Made by a program: the position numbers and the translations under genes
Shown: in pieces, positions 1 to 7,641 of the stretch
Numbering within the stretch: the stretch's first letter is position 1
How the letters are laid out: every line of letters starts with the position of its first letter
The notes under the pieces: generated by a model
What the model was told of the DNA's origin: nothing
The model's input: only the letters and a program-made list of their open reading frames with translations
Database searches by the model: none
NCBI GenBank assembly: GCA_016788685.1
Contig: JAEUSS010000544.1
Span: forward strand, 1-20,904
DNA from: Prolixibacteraceae bacterium
GTDB lineage: Bacteria; Bacteroidota; Bacteroidia; Bacteroidales; Prolixibacteraceae
Direction: 5' to 3'
Length of the DNA: 20,904 nt

Positions 1-714
1 TCAATTGTCCGGAAATCGAAAGACATTATCAGCAGATGGAGTGCTGCTCCCGAACTGAACGGAGCCCTGGAGTTCGGAAGATTTATGACCAAACACGGCA
101 TTCTGGCTTCCATCGCGCATACCGATGCCATTTACGAAGATGTCATCCAGGCCTTTGAGAACGGGTTTACACACATGACGCACCTGTACTCGGCCATGTC
201 CGGAGTCACCCGCCGCCATGCTTTCCGCTATGCCGGAGTTATCGAAAGCGCCTTCCTGATTGATGAAATGACCGTTGAAATCATTGCCGACGGAGTTCAT
301 TTGCCGCCAAGTTTGCTTCAATTGATTTATAAAACCAAAGGAGCCAGCCGCATTGCTTTGGTTACCGACTCCATGCGTGCAGCCGGAATGCCCGAAGGAC
401 CAAGTATTTTGGGTAGCCTGAAAGAAGGACAGAGTGTAATTGTTGAAGATGGGGTGGCCAAACTGCACGACCGGACCGCCTTCGCCGGAAGTGTGGCAAC
501 AGCCGACCGGCTGGTCAGAAACATGGTGAATCTGGCCGGTGTAAATCTGCTCGAAGCGGTTCAAATGATCACTTCTACACCTGCCAAGATCTGCGGCATA
601 TTTTCCGAGAAAGGAAGTATTGCCGTCGGGAAACAGGCTGACCTGGTAATCTTTGATCAGGACATCACGATAAACCAAACCATCATCAACGGAAGAGTTA
701 TTTATTCAAAATAA
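1..714 (+). CDS. nagA: N-acetylglucosamine-6-phosphate deacetylase, 3' part (5' end outside window)
   Basis: The reading frame is open from base 1 and ends at TAA 712-714, so the visible 237 residues are the C-terminal part of a gene of about 380 codons; the ATG at base 85 is internal. NagA removes the acetyl group from GlcNAc-6-phosphate in the cytoplasm, giving GlcN-6-phosphate and acetate. Amidohydrolase-fold landmarks appear in family order: SAAPELNGA near the window start, the metal-ligand histidine of AHTDA, the histidine of THLYSAM, the substrate-binding DGVHLPP, and the catalytic aspartate in VTDSM. The tail GKQADLVIFD is the usual closing strand of the small beta domain. It is followed after 7 bases by a NagB homologue, so the two form a GlcNAc-6-P to fructose-6-P unit. 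Family assignment is firm; the missing N-terminus cannot be judged. Confidence 0.95.
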   Translation, partial: SIVRKSKDIISRWSAAPELNGALEFGRFMTKHGILASIAHTDAIYEDVIQAFENGFTHMTHLYSAMSGVTRRHAFRYAGVIESAFLIDEMTVEIIADGVHLPPSLLQLIYKTKGASRIALVTDSMRAAGMPEGPSILGSLKEGQSVIVEDGVAKLHDRTAFAGSVATADRLVRNMVNLAGVNLLEAVQMITSTPAKICGIFSEKGSIAVGKQADLVIFDQDITINQTIINGRVIYSK

Positions 715-721
715 ATTTAGA

Positions 722-1483
722 ATGAAACAAGATTTTTTAGTCGACAACTTACACGTTTTTAAATATCATACAAGATTAGAATTAGCAGCTGATGCTGCTT
801 CAATGGCCGCTGCCGAGATCGTTTCGATGCTGAAGGGCAAACCCATGCTGAACATTATTTTTGCCGCAGCGCCGTCGCAAAGCGAGTTTCTGGACGCCCT
901 GACAGAGCGACCGGAAATTGAATGGAGTAAAATCAACGCCTTTCACATGGACGAGTACATCGGCCTGCCCGAGGGAGCTCCGCAGAGCTTCGGCAATTAC
1001 CTGAAAGAAAGAATTTTTGATCGCGTGTCATTCCGAACTGTCAGTTACGTGGATGCCGATGAGATGGCCCCCGAAGAAATTTGTTCCCGGTATGCAAATC
1101 TGCTCACCGCATTTCCTCCGGATATTGTGTTTATGGGTATCGGCGAAAACGGACATATCGCCTTTAATGATCCTCATGTAGCTGATTTTGCCGACCCGGC
1201 CAGCGTTAAGGTGGTCGATCTGGACCTGATTTGCAGACAACAGCAAGTGAATGACGGCTGTTTCAGCAGCCTGGAGTTGGTTCCTGAACAGGCAATAACC
1301 CTGACCATACCAACACTCCTGAAAGCGGAAAAGCTTTTCTGTATTGTTCCGGGAAAAACCAAAGCTCAGGCCGTGTACAATACCTTCAATCAGCCAATCA
1401 TTGAAAAATATCCGTCGACAATTCTCCGGAAACACGCTTCGGCAAAACTTTTCATCGATGCCGAAAGTGCAACGCTCCTTTAG
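722..1483 (+). CDS. nagB: Glucosamine-6-phosphate deaminase (NagB family)
   Basis: This 253-residue protein belongs to the NagB/6-phosphogluconolactonase superfamily. With NagA directly upstream, its likely job is conversion of glucosamine-6-phosphate to fructose-6-phosphate and ammonia. The general-base motif HMDEYIGL (D77), the ring-opening loop GENGHIAFNDP (H145) and a C-terminal PGKTKAQAV segment are all present. Compared with the E. coli enzyme, the loop has Asn where E. coli has Asp141 (Asn is common in Gram-positive NagB) and Asp150 where E. coli has Glu148, so it is a divergent subclass. The start ATG lies 7 bases after the nagA stop, which supports co-transcription and fixes the start. 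6-phosphogluconolactonase is the alternative, but the context favours NagB. Confidence 0.85.
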   Translation: MKQDFLVDNLHVFKYHTRLELAADAASMAAAEIVSMLKGKPMLNIIFAAAPSQSEFLDALTERPEIEWSKINAFHMDEYIGLPEGAPQSFGNYLKERIFDRVSFRTVSYVDADEMAPEEICSRYANLLTAFPPDIVFMGIGENGHIAFNDPHVADFADPASVKVVDLDLICRQQQVNDGCFSSLELVPEQAITLTIPTLLKAEKLFCIVPGKTKAQAVYNTFNQPIIEKYPSTILRKHASAKLFIDAESATLL

Positions 1484-1494
1484 TTGTTGTTAAT

Positions 1495-1560
1495 ACAGAA
1501 CTCCGCAGCCTTGCCCGTTTCATTTGCTTCAGGTTTAACGGAAAGGATACGGAGTTCTGT
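1495..1560. terminator. Long inverted repeat between convergent nagB and OYE genes
   Basis: ACAGAACTCCG (1495-1505) is exactly complementary to CGGAGTTCTGT (1550-1560), an 11-bp perfect stem with a 44-base loop. It sits in the 94-base gap between two genes that converge. It may end both transcripts or protect their 3' ends, but the loop is long and no U-tract follows, so it is not a textbook intrinsic terminator. Confidence 0.4.
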
Positions 1561-1577
1561 TGCTAAAGACAAAAACC

Positions 1578-2648
1578 TCACGTTGGTTTAGCTCTTTGAT
1601 ACTGTAAAGGCCAACCGATATCATCCTTCAAGACCTGCGCAGCCCGCAAGGCAAAATAGGGTTCACGCAAAGATTCTCTCGCGATCAGAATAAGGTCGGC
1701 CTGTCCGCCGGCTAAGATGTCTTCAGCCTGCTGCACCTGCGTGATCAAACCAACAGCACCGGTCAAAATTCCGGTTTCTTTTTTTATCCGTTCGGCAAAA
1801 TGCACCTGATAACCCGGGGCGAGCGGTATATGGGCATGAGGCACTAATCCGCCCGACGAGCAATCAATCAGATCGACACCCTGTTCTTTCAGGATACCCG
1901 AAAGCTTCACCGCCTGGTCGATATCCCAGGCTCCGTCGACCCAATCGGTGGCCGAAATCCGGACGATCAACGGAAGATGTTCAGGCCAAACAGTTTGTAC
2001 TTCACTGACCACCTGGATCAAAAGTCTGATCCTGTTCTCGAAACTTCCTCCGTATTCATCAGTCCGGTGATTACTCAAAGGCGAAAGGAACTGATGAATC
2101 AGATAACCATGCGCCGCATGAATTTCAATCAGTTGATATCCGGCCTGCAACGCCCGGATGGCAGCGGCCTTGAAATCAGCAATTACTTTTTTAATTCCTT
2201 CCGGATCCAGGGCCTGCGGAATATCATCTTCAGGCCGAAAAGGCACAGCAGAGGCCGAAACTGTTTTCCAGCCTCCCCTGCCGGTATGAAGCTGATGCCC
2301 TCCTTCCCAGGGACTGGCACAACCGCCTTTTCTTCCGGCATGGGCCAGTTGAATTCCGGGCACAGCTCCTTGCTGATGAATGAAGGCTGTGATCAGTTTC
2401 AGCTTTTCGATGTGCTCATCTTTGTACAGCCCCAAATCGCCCGGAGTGATGCGGCCCTCCGGAGAAACCGCCGTAGCCTCCTGAATAATTAACCCGGCTC
2501 CGCCGACGGCGCGGCTTCCGAGATGAACCAAATGCCAGTCGTTGGCAAACCCGTCCTCAGCCGAATACTGGCACATCGGCGAAACGACAATCCGGTTTTT
2601 AAACGTGATCTCTTTTATGGTGATCGGCGATAAAAGTTTTGATCTCAT
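1578..2648 (-). CDS. NADH:flavin oxidoreductase, Old Yellow Enzyme family (YqjM/XenA-like)
   Basis: This is a 356-residue TIM-barrel FMN enzyme of the OYE family, which reduces activated C=C bonds of enals, enones, maleimides or nitro compounds with NAD(P)H in the cytoplasm. The N-terminal SPMCQYS places Cys26 where the redox-tuning cysteine of YqjM sits. The substrate-binding pair is seen as IHAAHGYLIHQFLSP (H177 and H180), followed by the family signature SNHRTDEYGGS and ENR. A glycine-rich strand and IARESLREP near the C-terminus match the FMN phosphate-binding end. This points to the 'thermophilic-like' YqjM/XenA class rather than plant or yeast OYE. The ATG at 2648 gives full family length. 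It stands alone, convergent with nagB, and its physiological substrate cannot be read from the context. Confidence 0.9.
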   Translation of the reverse strand: MRSKLLSPITIKEITFKNRIVVSPMCQYSAEDGFANDWHLVHLGSRAVGGAGLIIQEATAVSPEGRITPGDLGLYKDEHIEKLKLITAFIHQQGAVPGIQLAHAGRKGGCASPWEGGHQLHTGRGGWKTVSASAVPFRPEDDIPQALDPEGIKKVIADFKAAAIRALQAGYQLIEIHAAHGYLIHQFLSPLSNHRTDEYGGSFENRIRLLIQVVSEVQTVWPEHLPLIVRISATDWVDGAWDIDQAVKLSGILKEQGVDLIDCSSGGLVPHAHIPLAPGYQVHFAERIKKETGILTGAVGLITQVQQAEDILAGGQADLILIARESLREPYFALRAAQVLKDDIGWPLQYQRAKPT

Positions 2649-2861
2649 AAACAGTATGTTTTAATGATCGGTTTATCCGACATCCTTAAATAAGAAACAA
2701 GGCCATCTTTTTGTTCAGAAAATCCGGTCCGGCATCGATATTTAAGAAACCAGGGCTTACCTCACCTATTTATACCAACCGTAAACCAATCGCCTACGCA
2801 TTTGATCCGATCTTTTTTTCACTCATTTTTGTATCTTAGGGCGCAAATCATATTCTCTGTT

Positions 2862-4115
2862 ATGAGCAAACAAAGTAACCGACAAACCTGGGCACACCCG
2901 TGGTCGTACCGCGAAGGGACAATCATTACCGTGGCAATCCTTCTCCTGGGCTTTGCCCTTCAGGCAACGAGCAGCGGTATGGTACTGATGGTTGCACGAT
3001 TCCCGCTAAACCTGCTTGCAGGGCTTGTCTTTTTGGGTGCGCTCATTTTTTTGTTTGTGTTCTGGCAGAAACATCCGGCAATAAAATGGCTGGGCAGCGT
3101 AAAAGCGGCTTTACCGGCCATTCTGGGCTTTACGTTTATGGTGTTGCTGATGGGTTTCGTGAAACAGGATGTCGCCCCGGAAACTGCCCTGGCAAAACTT
3201 CTGGGACTGAATCACCTCGTAAAAACCTGGCCGTTTATCCTGATCAACCTGTACCTGATGATCTTGTTGGGTATCGTTACCTTGAAACGGCTGACTCCTT
3301 TCAATTTAAAGAATGCAGGTTTCTTTCTGAATCATTTTGGCCTGTTCCTGGTGCTGTTTTCAACCGCTTTGGGAAGCAGCGACATGCAACGCCTCCGGAT
3401 GAATTGTTACGAAGAGCAAACCGAATGGCGTGCCGTCGACAACTCGGGGAAAGTGTTTGAACTGCCTGTTGCCATTAAACTGCTGAATTTTAACATCGAT
3501 GAATTCAGGCCCAAAGTGACTGTTGTAGATAACCAAACCGGACAAGTCGTTCTCAACAAAGGCAAAAATCAATTTGAATTGCTGGACCGGAACTCGTTCG
3601 ATTTGTACCAGTATCACCTGGAAGTAGAGCAGTTTCTGGATGCTTCAGGAAAAGTCGGGGAAAGTTATTTTCAGGTGAATGAGCCGGGCGCCGCACCCTC
3701 GGCAAAAGTTAAAGTAACCAATCTGGCCGACCGCACCGAAGTTTCAGGATGGATTTGCAGCGGCAGCTATGTCCATCAGCCCGAAGCGCTGAAACTGAAC
3801 GATCAGCATTCGCTGGTGATGTTGCCCGCCGAACCCCGGAAGTTCAGCTCGGAACTGAATATCCAGACCAAAAGCGGGAAGAATCTGACCACAACCATCG
3901 AAGTCAACCGCCCGTTCAAGATTGACGGGTGGACGATATACCAGCTAAGTTACAATACCGAAATGGGGCGCTGGTCGAACCTGAGTGTGCTGGAACTGGT
4001 GCGCGACCCGTGGTTACCGGTTGTTTATCTGGGCATTTTCCTGATGATGGCCGGAGCCGGATTCCTGTTTCTTTACGGTAAACCTAAAAATGGAGGAACT
4101 GAACATGTGGCTTGA
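2862..4115 (+). CDS. Cytochrome c biogenesis protein, ResB/CcsB-like
   Basis: An integral membrane protein of 417 residues that would act with CcsA in System II cytochrome c maturation, holding apocytochrome and haem on the periplasmic side. About five hydrophobic segments lie in the first 190 residues, including one with an HFGLFLV histidine motif. A soluble beta-rich periplasmic domain of about 200 residues follows, and a last membrane helix lies near the C-terminus. The longer frame begins at TTG 2802; I chose ATG 2862 (MSKQSN...) because the extra 20 residues fall in promoter-like AT-rich DNA and add no domain. It overlaps the next gene, ccsA, which is the usual partner. Members are poorly conserved outside the membrane helices, so the call leans on topology plus neighbour. 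The nrfA/nrfH genes often found beside such a pair are absent here. Confidence 0.8.
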   Translation: MSKQSNRQTWAHPWSYREGTIITVAILLLGFALQATSSGMVLMVARFPLNLLAGLVFLGALIFLFVFWQKHPAIKWLGSVKAALPAILGFTFMVLLMGFVKQDVAPETALAKLLGLNHLVKTWPFILINLYLMILLGIVTLKRLTPFNLKNAGFFLNHFGLFLVLFSTALGSSDMQRLRMNCYEEQTEWRAVDNSGKVFELPVAIKLLNFNIDEFRPKVTVVDNQTGQVVLNKGKNQFELLDRNSFDLYQYHLEVEQFLDASGKVGESYFQVNEPGAAPSAKVKVTNLADRTEVSGWICSGSYVHQPEALKLNDQHSLVMLPAEPRKFSSELNIQTKSGKNLTTTIEVNRPFKIDGWTIYQLSYNTEMGRWSNLSVLELVRDPWLPVVYLGIFLMMAGAGFLFLYGKPKNGGTEHVA

Positions 4116-4899
4116 TTTCCCAATCTATGCGTCGGTAGCTATTCTTTGCTGGCTGGGCGCCTCAGGCTTGTTCCTGTCTTCAGGCAAAAAGAAACTGAAT
4201 CAACTGGCTGCCGCCCTGTCGTTTGCCGGAACAATTGTTTTACTCCTGTTTCTTACCGTTCTCTGGCTGCATATTCAGCGGCCACCCATGCGTACGCTGG
4301 GCGAAACACGGTTATGGTATGCGGTGTTTCTTTCCGGAATCGGGTTGGTTTCTTACCTGCGCTGGAAATACAAATGGCTGGTTTCATACAGCCTCGGGCT
4401 GGCCATTATCTTTTTAATCATCAACCTGCAGCATCCCGAAACTTACGATAAAACGCTGATGCCCGCCTTGCAAAGTCCGTGGTTTATCCCGCATGTGATT
4501 GTGTACATTTTTGCCTACGCCTTGCTGGGCGCTTCGTCGCTGGTGGCTTTACGGAACCTGTTTTTTGCACCGACCGAAAAAACCATCAACGGGCCCATAC
4601 AAATGGCCGACAACCTGGTTTACCTGGGCTTTTCGTTCCTGACACTTGGCTTATTGTTTGGCGCGCTTTGGGCCAAAGAAGCCTGGGGGCACTACTGGAC
4701 CTGGGATCCGAAAGAAACCTGGGCATTTATCACCTGGATGTTTTACCTCGTTTACATCCATTACCGTTTCCGCCATCCGGCGCAACACAAAAAGGCAATG
4801 GGTGTTTTAGCTGTCGCGTTTGTTGTTTTGCTGATTTGCTGGTTCGGGGTAAATTATCTTCCAAGCGCACAAAACAGCGTACACGTGTATTCGCAATAG
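4105..4899 (+). CDS. ccsA: Cytochrome c biogenesis protein CcsA (haem handling)
   Basis: A polytopic membrane protein of 264 residues that binds haem and presents it to apocytochrome c outside the membrane. The tryptophan-rich WWD haem-handling motif is clear: WAKEAWG, YWTWDPKETW and FITW at residues 189-211. Candidate haem-ligand histidines are H130 (IPHVIVY), H219 (YIHYR) and H260 (SVHVYS), in the positions expected for this family. Around seven or eight hydrophobic helices can be counted. Two starts are possible: ATG 4090 (overlap with the ResB-like gene of 26 bases) and ATG 4105 (overlap 11). I prefer 4105 because GGAGG at 4092-4096 lies 8 bases before it, a good ribosome-binding site, while 4090 has none. 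The overlap implies translational coupling with the upstream gene. Confidence 0.93.
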   Translation: MWLDFPIYASVAILCWLGASGLFLSSGKKKLNQLAAALSFAGTIVLLLFLTVLWLHIQRPPMRTLGETRLWYAVFLSGIGLVSYLRWKYKWLVSYSLGLAIIFLIINLQHPETYDKTLMPALQSPWFIPHVIVYIFAYALLGASSLVALRNLFFAPTEKTINGPIQMADNLVYLGFSFLTLGLLFGALWAKEAWGHYWTWDPKETWAFITWMFYLVYIHYRFRHPAQHKKAMGVLAVAFVVLLICWFGVNYLPSAQNSVHVYSQ

Positions 4900-4900
4900 C

Positions 4901-6124
4901 CTATTTGTTGAGTGTCAGAAACCATATAATGGTTTCCAGCCCGGCCGGAAAAACCGCCGTTGAGTGATCGGCTTGCGGAATCAGGTTAAGTTCGATCTGT
5001 GACTCCGAAACTCCGGCAGCGATAAAACCATCGAGCATCTTCCGGCTGATTTCGGCCGGAATGTATTCGTCTGCCATCCCGTGAAAAAGTTTCATCGGAG
5101 TCCTGGCTTTCCAGGGAACAATGCTGTTTGCCTGAAATGCCTTTCGGGCTTCCGCAAATTTCGCACTGGTGGCATATCCGGTTTGGTATTCAGGAGTAAA
5201 AAGCATGCTCATTTGGGTACTCAGCTCGGCATTGATCGCACTCCCGCTGTGTTTTCCGTCGAACAAGCCCGGTATTTTAGCTGCATACGGTTCCAGAATA
5301 AAATCGCTCAGCGGATTGGCGACCGAACCAATCTGAGTGTATGAATGAAGCAGGTAGGCGATAAAATAAGGCATCGGATAATTGGCTTTTTCCACAATAT
5401 ATTTGTTCATATCTTCAATCGAATAGGGACCCGCACCGCACGAACTGCCCAGCAGTTTAAACTCTGAAGAGTAGTCTTTTTCGATTAATTTCTGAAGCTG
5501 CATGGTCGCCCATCCGCCCTGCGAATACCCGAAAATAAACAGGTTCTGGCTTGCTTTGGCTTCAATTTTATCTTCAGTGCTCAACTCTTTGGCAGCCCTG
5601 ATCATGTCCAGTATGCTTTGCGTCGACGACTGCGCATCGAGGTAAGGATGCGGCAGGTTTGCCGATACCCCGAAGCCGATGTAATCGGGGATAACAACGA
5701 TGAACCCCATAGCGGCAATACTTTCCATGATGGAAAACAGTTCGTCATCGGTACTCACGCTGGGGGCATCGCTGTGCAGGGTGTTGGTACCGTTCTGAAA
5801 ACTAAGTACCGGGTAAGTGCCCTGATTTTTCGGGAAACAAGCCAGACCGGATGCCTGTATACTTTTACCCTTAAATGTAGTTTGGTAAATTACCCGGCGA
5901 ACTTCAACATCATACCTGATCAGCAGACCAAGATCCGCGGCTTCGGGAGTCAGTTTTGTGAAGTTAGCAATGGCTTCCCTGCTGGTTATTTCGGTTTTAA
6001 GCTCGTCCGAGATATAATTTTTGTATATTTTTTCGGGGGCATCGTCCTTGTTGCACGAGCTCAGGAACAAGCCTGAGAAAAGAACCACAAGGAGGATAAT
6101 ACGGTAGGATTTAAAATTCTTCAT
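4901..6124 (-). CDS. Secreted alpha/beta-hydrolase lipoprotein, lipase-like
   Basis: A 407-residue hydrolase exported as a lipoprotein: a basic start, a hydrophobic stretch and the lipobox LSSC with the lipidated Cys24. An alpha/beta-hydrolase fold follows, with the nucleophile elbow GYSQGG (S201), a later aspartate in GMADEYIP (D352) and a histidine in QADHST (H387) forming a plausible catalytic triad. The spacing and the SFQNGTNT and IPDYIGFG segments resemble the secretory-lipase/prolyl-oligopeptidase-like group; the substrate (lipid ester, acylated sugar or other ester) is unknown. The open frame extends to TTG 6130, but ATG 6124 gives a normal signal peptide. It lies 24 bases after folK on the same strand and may be the last gene of that run. 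Its stop is one base from the convergent ccsA stop. Confidence 0.8.
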   Translation of the reverse strand: MKNFKSYRIILLVVLFSGLFLSSCNKDDAPEKIYKNYISDELKTEITSREAIANFTKLTPEAADLGLLIRYDVEVRRVIYQTTFKGKSIQASGLACFPKNQGTYPVLSFQNGTNTLHSDAPSVSTDDELFSIMESIAAMGFIVVIPDYIGFGVSANLPHPYLDAQSSTQSILDMIRAAKELSTEDKIEAKASQNLFIFGYSQGGWATMQLQKLIEKDYSSEFKLLGSSCGAGPYSIEDMNKYIVEKANYPMPYFIAYLLHSYTQIGSVANPLSDFILEPYAAKIPGLFDGKHSGSAINAELSTQMSMLFTPEYQTGYATSAKFAEARKAFQANSIVPWKARTPMKLFHGMADEYIPAEISRKMLDGFIAAGVSESQIELNLIPQADHSTAVFPAGLETIIWFLTLNK

Positions 6125-6148
6125 ATACAAAAGGGATTATGTTCTTGG

Positions 6149-6532
6149 CTAAATCTGGTTTTCGAAACCCAGCTCGGCGGCTGAATTCCGGAGAAAGTCA
6201 CGGGTATAATAATCCTGATCCACAATGGTGTTGTTCCAGGTCAGGATATCGAGATCAATGTTCCGGGGGCCGAACTTTTTTTGACTTCGGTCGCGCCCCA
6301 TGCGGTCTTCCAGCTTTTTAAGGTAGGAAGAAAGCTTTTTCTTGTCCATGCCGGTACGAACACGAACTGCTCCGTTGGTATAATCTGCCTGCTCCGAGAT
6401 GCCTATTGGCTTGGTCTGAACCATTTGCGAAACCCCGACGATTTCTACATCGGCAGCCAACAGCTGAAGCATCTCCCGAATATTTTTGTCAGCTTCTATA
6501 TTCGACCCGATGCCGATGATGCAATCGTTCAT
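6149..6532 (-). CDS. folK: 2-amino-4-hydroxy-6-hydroxymethyldihydropteridine pyrophosphokinase (HPPK)
   Basis: HPPK transfers pyrophosphate from ATP to 6-hydroxymethyl-dihydropterin, the step before dihydropteroate synthase in folate synthesis. The GSN motif (residues 9-11), the LEDRMGRDR segment and the signature GPRNIDLDI (88-96) are present, with D93 and D95 as the paired magnesium ligands. At 127 residues it is shorter than the roughly 160 usual for the family: the part after DIL that normally carries an HPR motif is reduced to a YTRDFLRNSAAELG-like tail. The ATG overlaps the folB stop as ATGA, so the two are translationally coupled. The core residues needed for catalysis are intact. Confidence 0.9.
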   Translation of the reverse strand: MNDCIIGIGSNIEADKNIREMLQLLAADVEIVGVSQMVQTKPIGISEQADYTNGAVRVRTGMDKKKLSSYLKKLEDRMGRDRSQKKFGPRNIDLDILTWNNTIVDQDYYTRDFLRNSAAELGFENQI

Positions 6533-6882
6533 CGTGTGGCCTCCATTTCAAATGAAACCGATTCGGCAAAACGCAGTGCGTGCGGTTTATCAACTTCGAC
6601 CTTTGCCCGGCTCACCCGTTGGTCAAGCATGATCAGGTCGAGAATATTTTTGGTCAGTACCTCCAGTAATTTAAACCGGTTGTCCTGAACCAGCTCGATG
6701 ATTTGTTTGGTAATGGTTTTGTAGTTGTAAATGCCGTCAGGCTCATCGGCCATGAGCGCTTCTTCAGGAATATCGGCCTCGATGGCAATGTTTATAAGCA
6801 CATCCTGCTTATTGGCTATTTCTTCAGGGTTAAACCCGACATAAGTTCTCAGCAATAAATTTTTTACACGGATCAAAGCCAT
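6529..6882 (-). CDS. folB: Dihydroneopterin aldolase
   Basis: FolB cleaves 7,8-dihydroneopterin to 6-hydroxymethyl-dihydropterin and glycolaldehyde, feeding FolK directly. The 117-residue length fits the family (about 120). The N-terminal YVGFNPEE segment supplies the conserved glutamate of the pterin site, and the C-terminal VEVDKPHAL contains the catalytic lysine. The open frame runs back to 7149, but the first 89 residues are low-complexity arginine-rich sequence antiparallel in content to nothing known and overlapping the SDR gene in another frame, so ATG 6882 is the real start, 11 bases after the SDR stop. Neighbours on both sides are pterin enzymes. Confidence 0.93.
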   Translation of the reverse strand: MALIRVKNLLLRTYVGFNPEEIANKQDVLINIAIEADIPEEALMADEPDGIYNYKTITKQIIELVQDNRFKLLEVLTKNILDLIMLDQRVSRAKVEVDKPHALRFAESVSFEMEATR

Positions 6883-6893
6883 TCTGTATTGTT

Positions 6894-7622
6894 TTAATTC
6901 GTTACTCCCAGGTTTTCGCCTCCGTCGCAAAACAAAAGCTGTCCGGTCAGATAATTGTTGTTCAGTATATAATCCAGCGTCGCCAGAATAGGTTCCAGAC
7001 CTCCGGGCCGTTTCATCGGTATTTTTTCGGCCAGTTTCCAAAGGTAGTCTTCTCCTTTTTCTTCGGGAGGAAGCGTCAAGCCCGGCGCAATGGCGTTTAC
7101 CCTGATACCGGGGCCAAATTCGAGTGCAGCCATTTTGGTAAATTCCCACAGCGCTTTTTTGGAAATGGTATAAGCAGCAAAGGAGGACTGGTTGGTAACA
7201 ATCCGGGTATCCACAAAGTTAATGATTACTCCGGATTGAAAGGCTCGGGCGAAGTTTCCGGATAAAACAAACGGCGCCCTGAGATTGACATTCATCTGCC
7301 GGTCGAAAAATTCGGCAGAGGTTTGCCCCAATGTTGCCGGTTCAAAAACAGATGCATTGTTAACGAGCAGCCCCAATCCGCCCATTGTCAGGCTGACTTG
7401 CCCGATCAGTAATTCAACCTCTTCCGCCCGGCTCAGATCGGCCCTGAAAATCGCGAACTGTTGATGGGGATAACTCTTTGCCAGTTCATCGCGAAACAGC
7501 ATTGCTTCACCTTCCGAAGTGTTGTAATGGATGGCGATGTTCCAGCCCTGGCCTGCCAGATGAAGTGCCAACGCCTTTCCTACCCGCCGCGCAGCGCCGG
7601 TTATTAATGCTGTTTTTATCAT
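6894..7622 (-). CDS. SDR-family pteridine reductase-like protein (PTR1/FolM type)
   Basis: A 242-residue short-chain dehydrogenase/reductase. The NADP-binding motif is TGAARRVG (residues 8-15), with the arginine typical of pteridine reductases, followed by HYNTSEGEA, which resembles the NADPH-phosphate-binding segment of PTR1. NNAS (88-91) and YTISK (Y151, K155) complete the fold. The usual catalytic serine is replaced by aspartate in INFVDTR (D138), the arrangement known from Leishmania PTR1 (VDAM...Y...K). Together with direct linkage to folB and folK, this suggests reduction of dihydropterin or dihydrofolate (FolM-like dihydromonapterin reductase activity). A generic 3-oxoacyl-ACP reductase is the alternative and is less likely given D138. 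It follows the aldo/keto reductase by 19 bases. Confidence 0.85.
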   Translation of the reverse strand: MIKTALITGAARRVGKALALHLAGQGWNIAIHYNTSEGEAMLFRDELAKSYPHQQFAIFRADLSRAEEVELLIGQVSLTMGGLGLLVNNASVFEPATLGQTSAEFFDRQMNVNLRAPFVLSGNFARAFQSGVIINFVDTRIVTNQSSFAAYTISKKALWEFTKMAALEFGPGIRVNAIAPGLTLPPEEKGEDYLWKLAEKIPMKRPGGLEPILATLDYILNNNYLTGQLLFCDGGENLGVTN

Positions 7623-7641
7623 TCAATTTGCTCTTATTATT

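Noticed and set aside
1..678. Long minus-strand open frame of 225 codons opposite nagA
   Set aside because: It is a shadow of nagA: no domain is recognisable, and the plus-strand frame carries all metal-site motifs in order.
4918..4936. Perfect 8-bp hairpin GAAACCAT/ATGGTTTC
   Set aside because: It lies within the lipase codons near their end and has no U-tract, so not supported as a terminator for ccsA.
6883..7149. An 89-codon N-terminal extension of folB
   Set aside because: It overlaps the SDR gene in another frame, is arginine-rich and has no FolB homology; the real start is ATG 6882.
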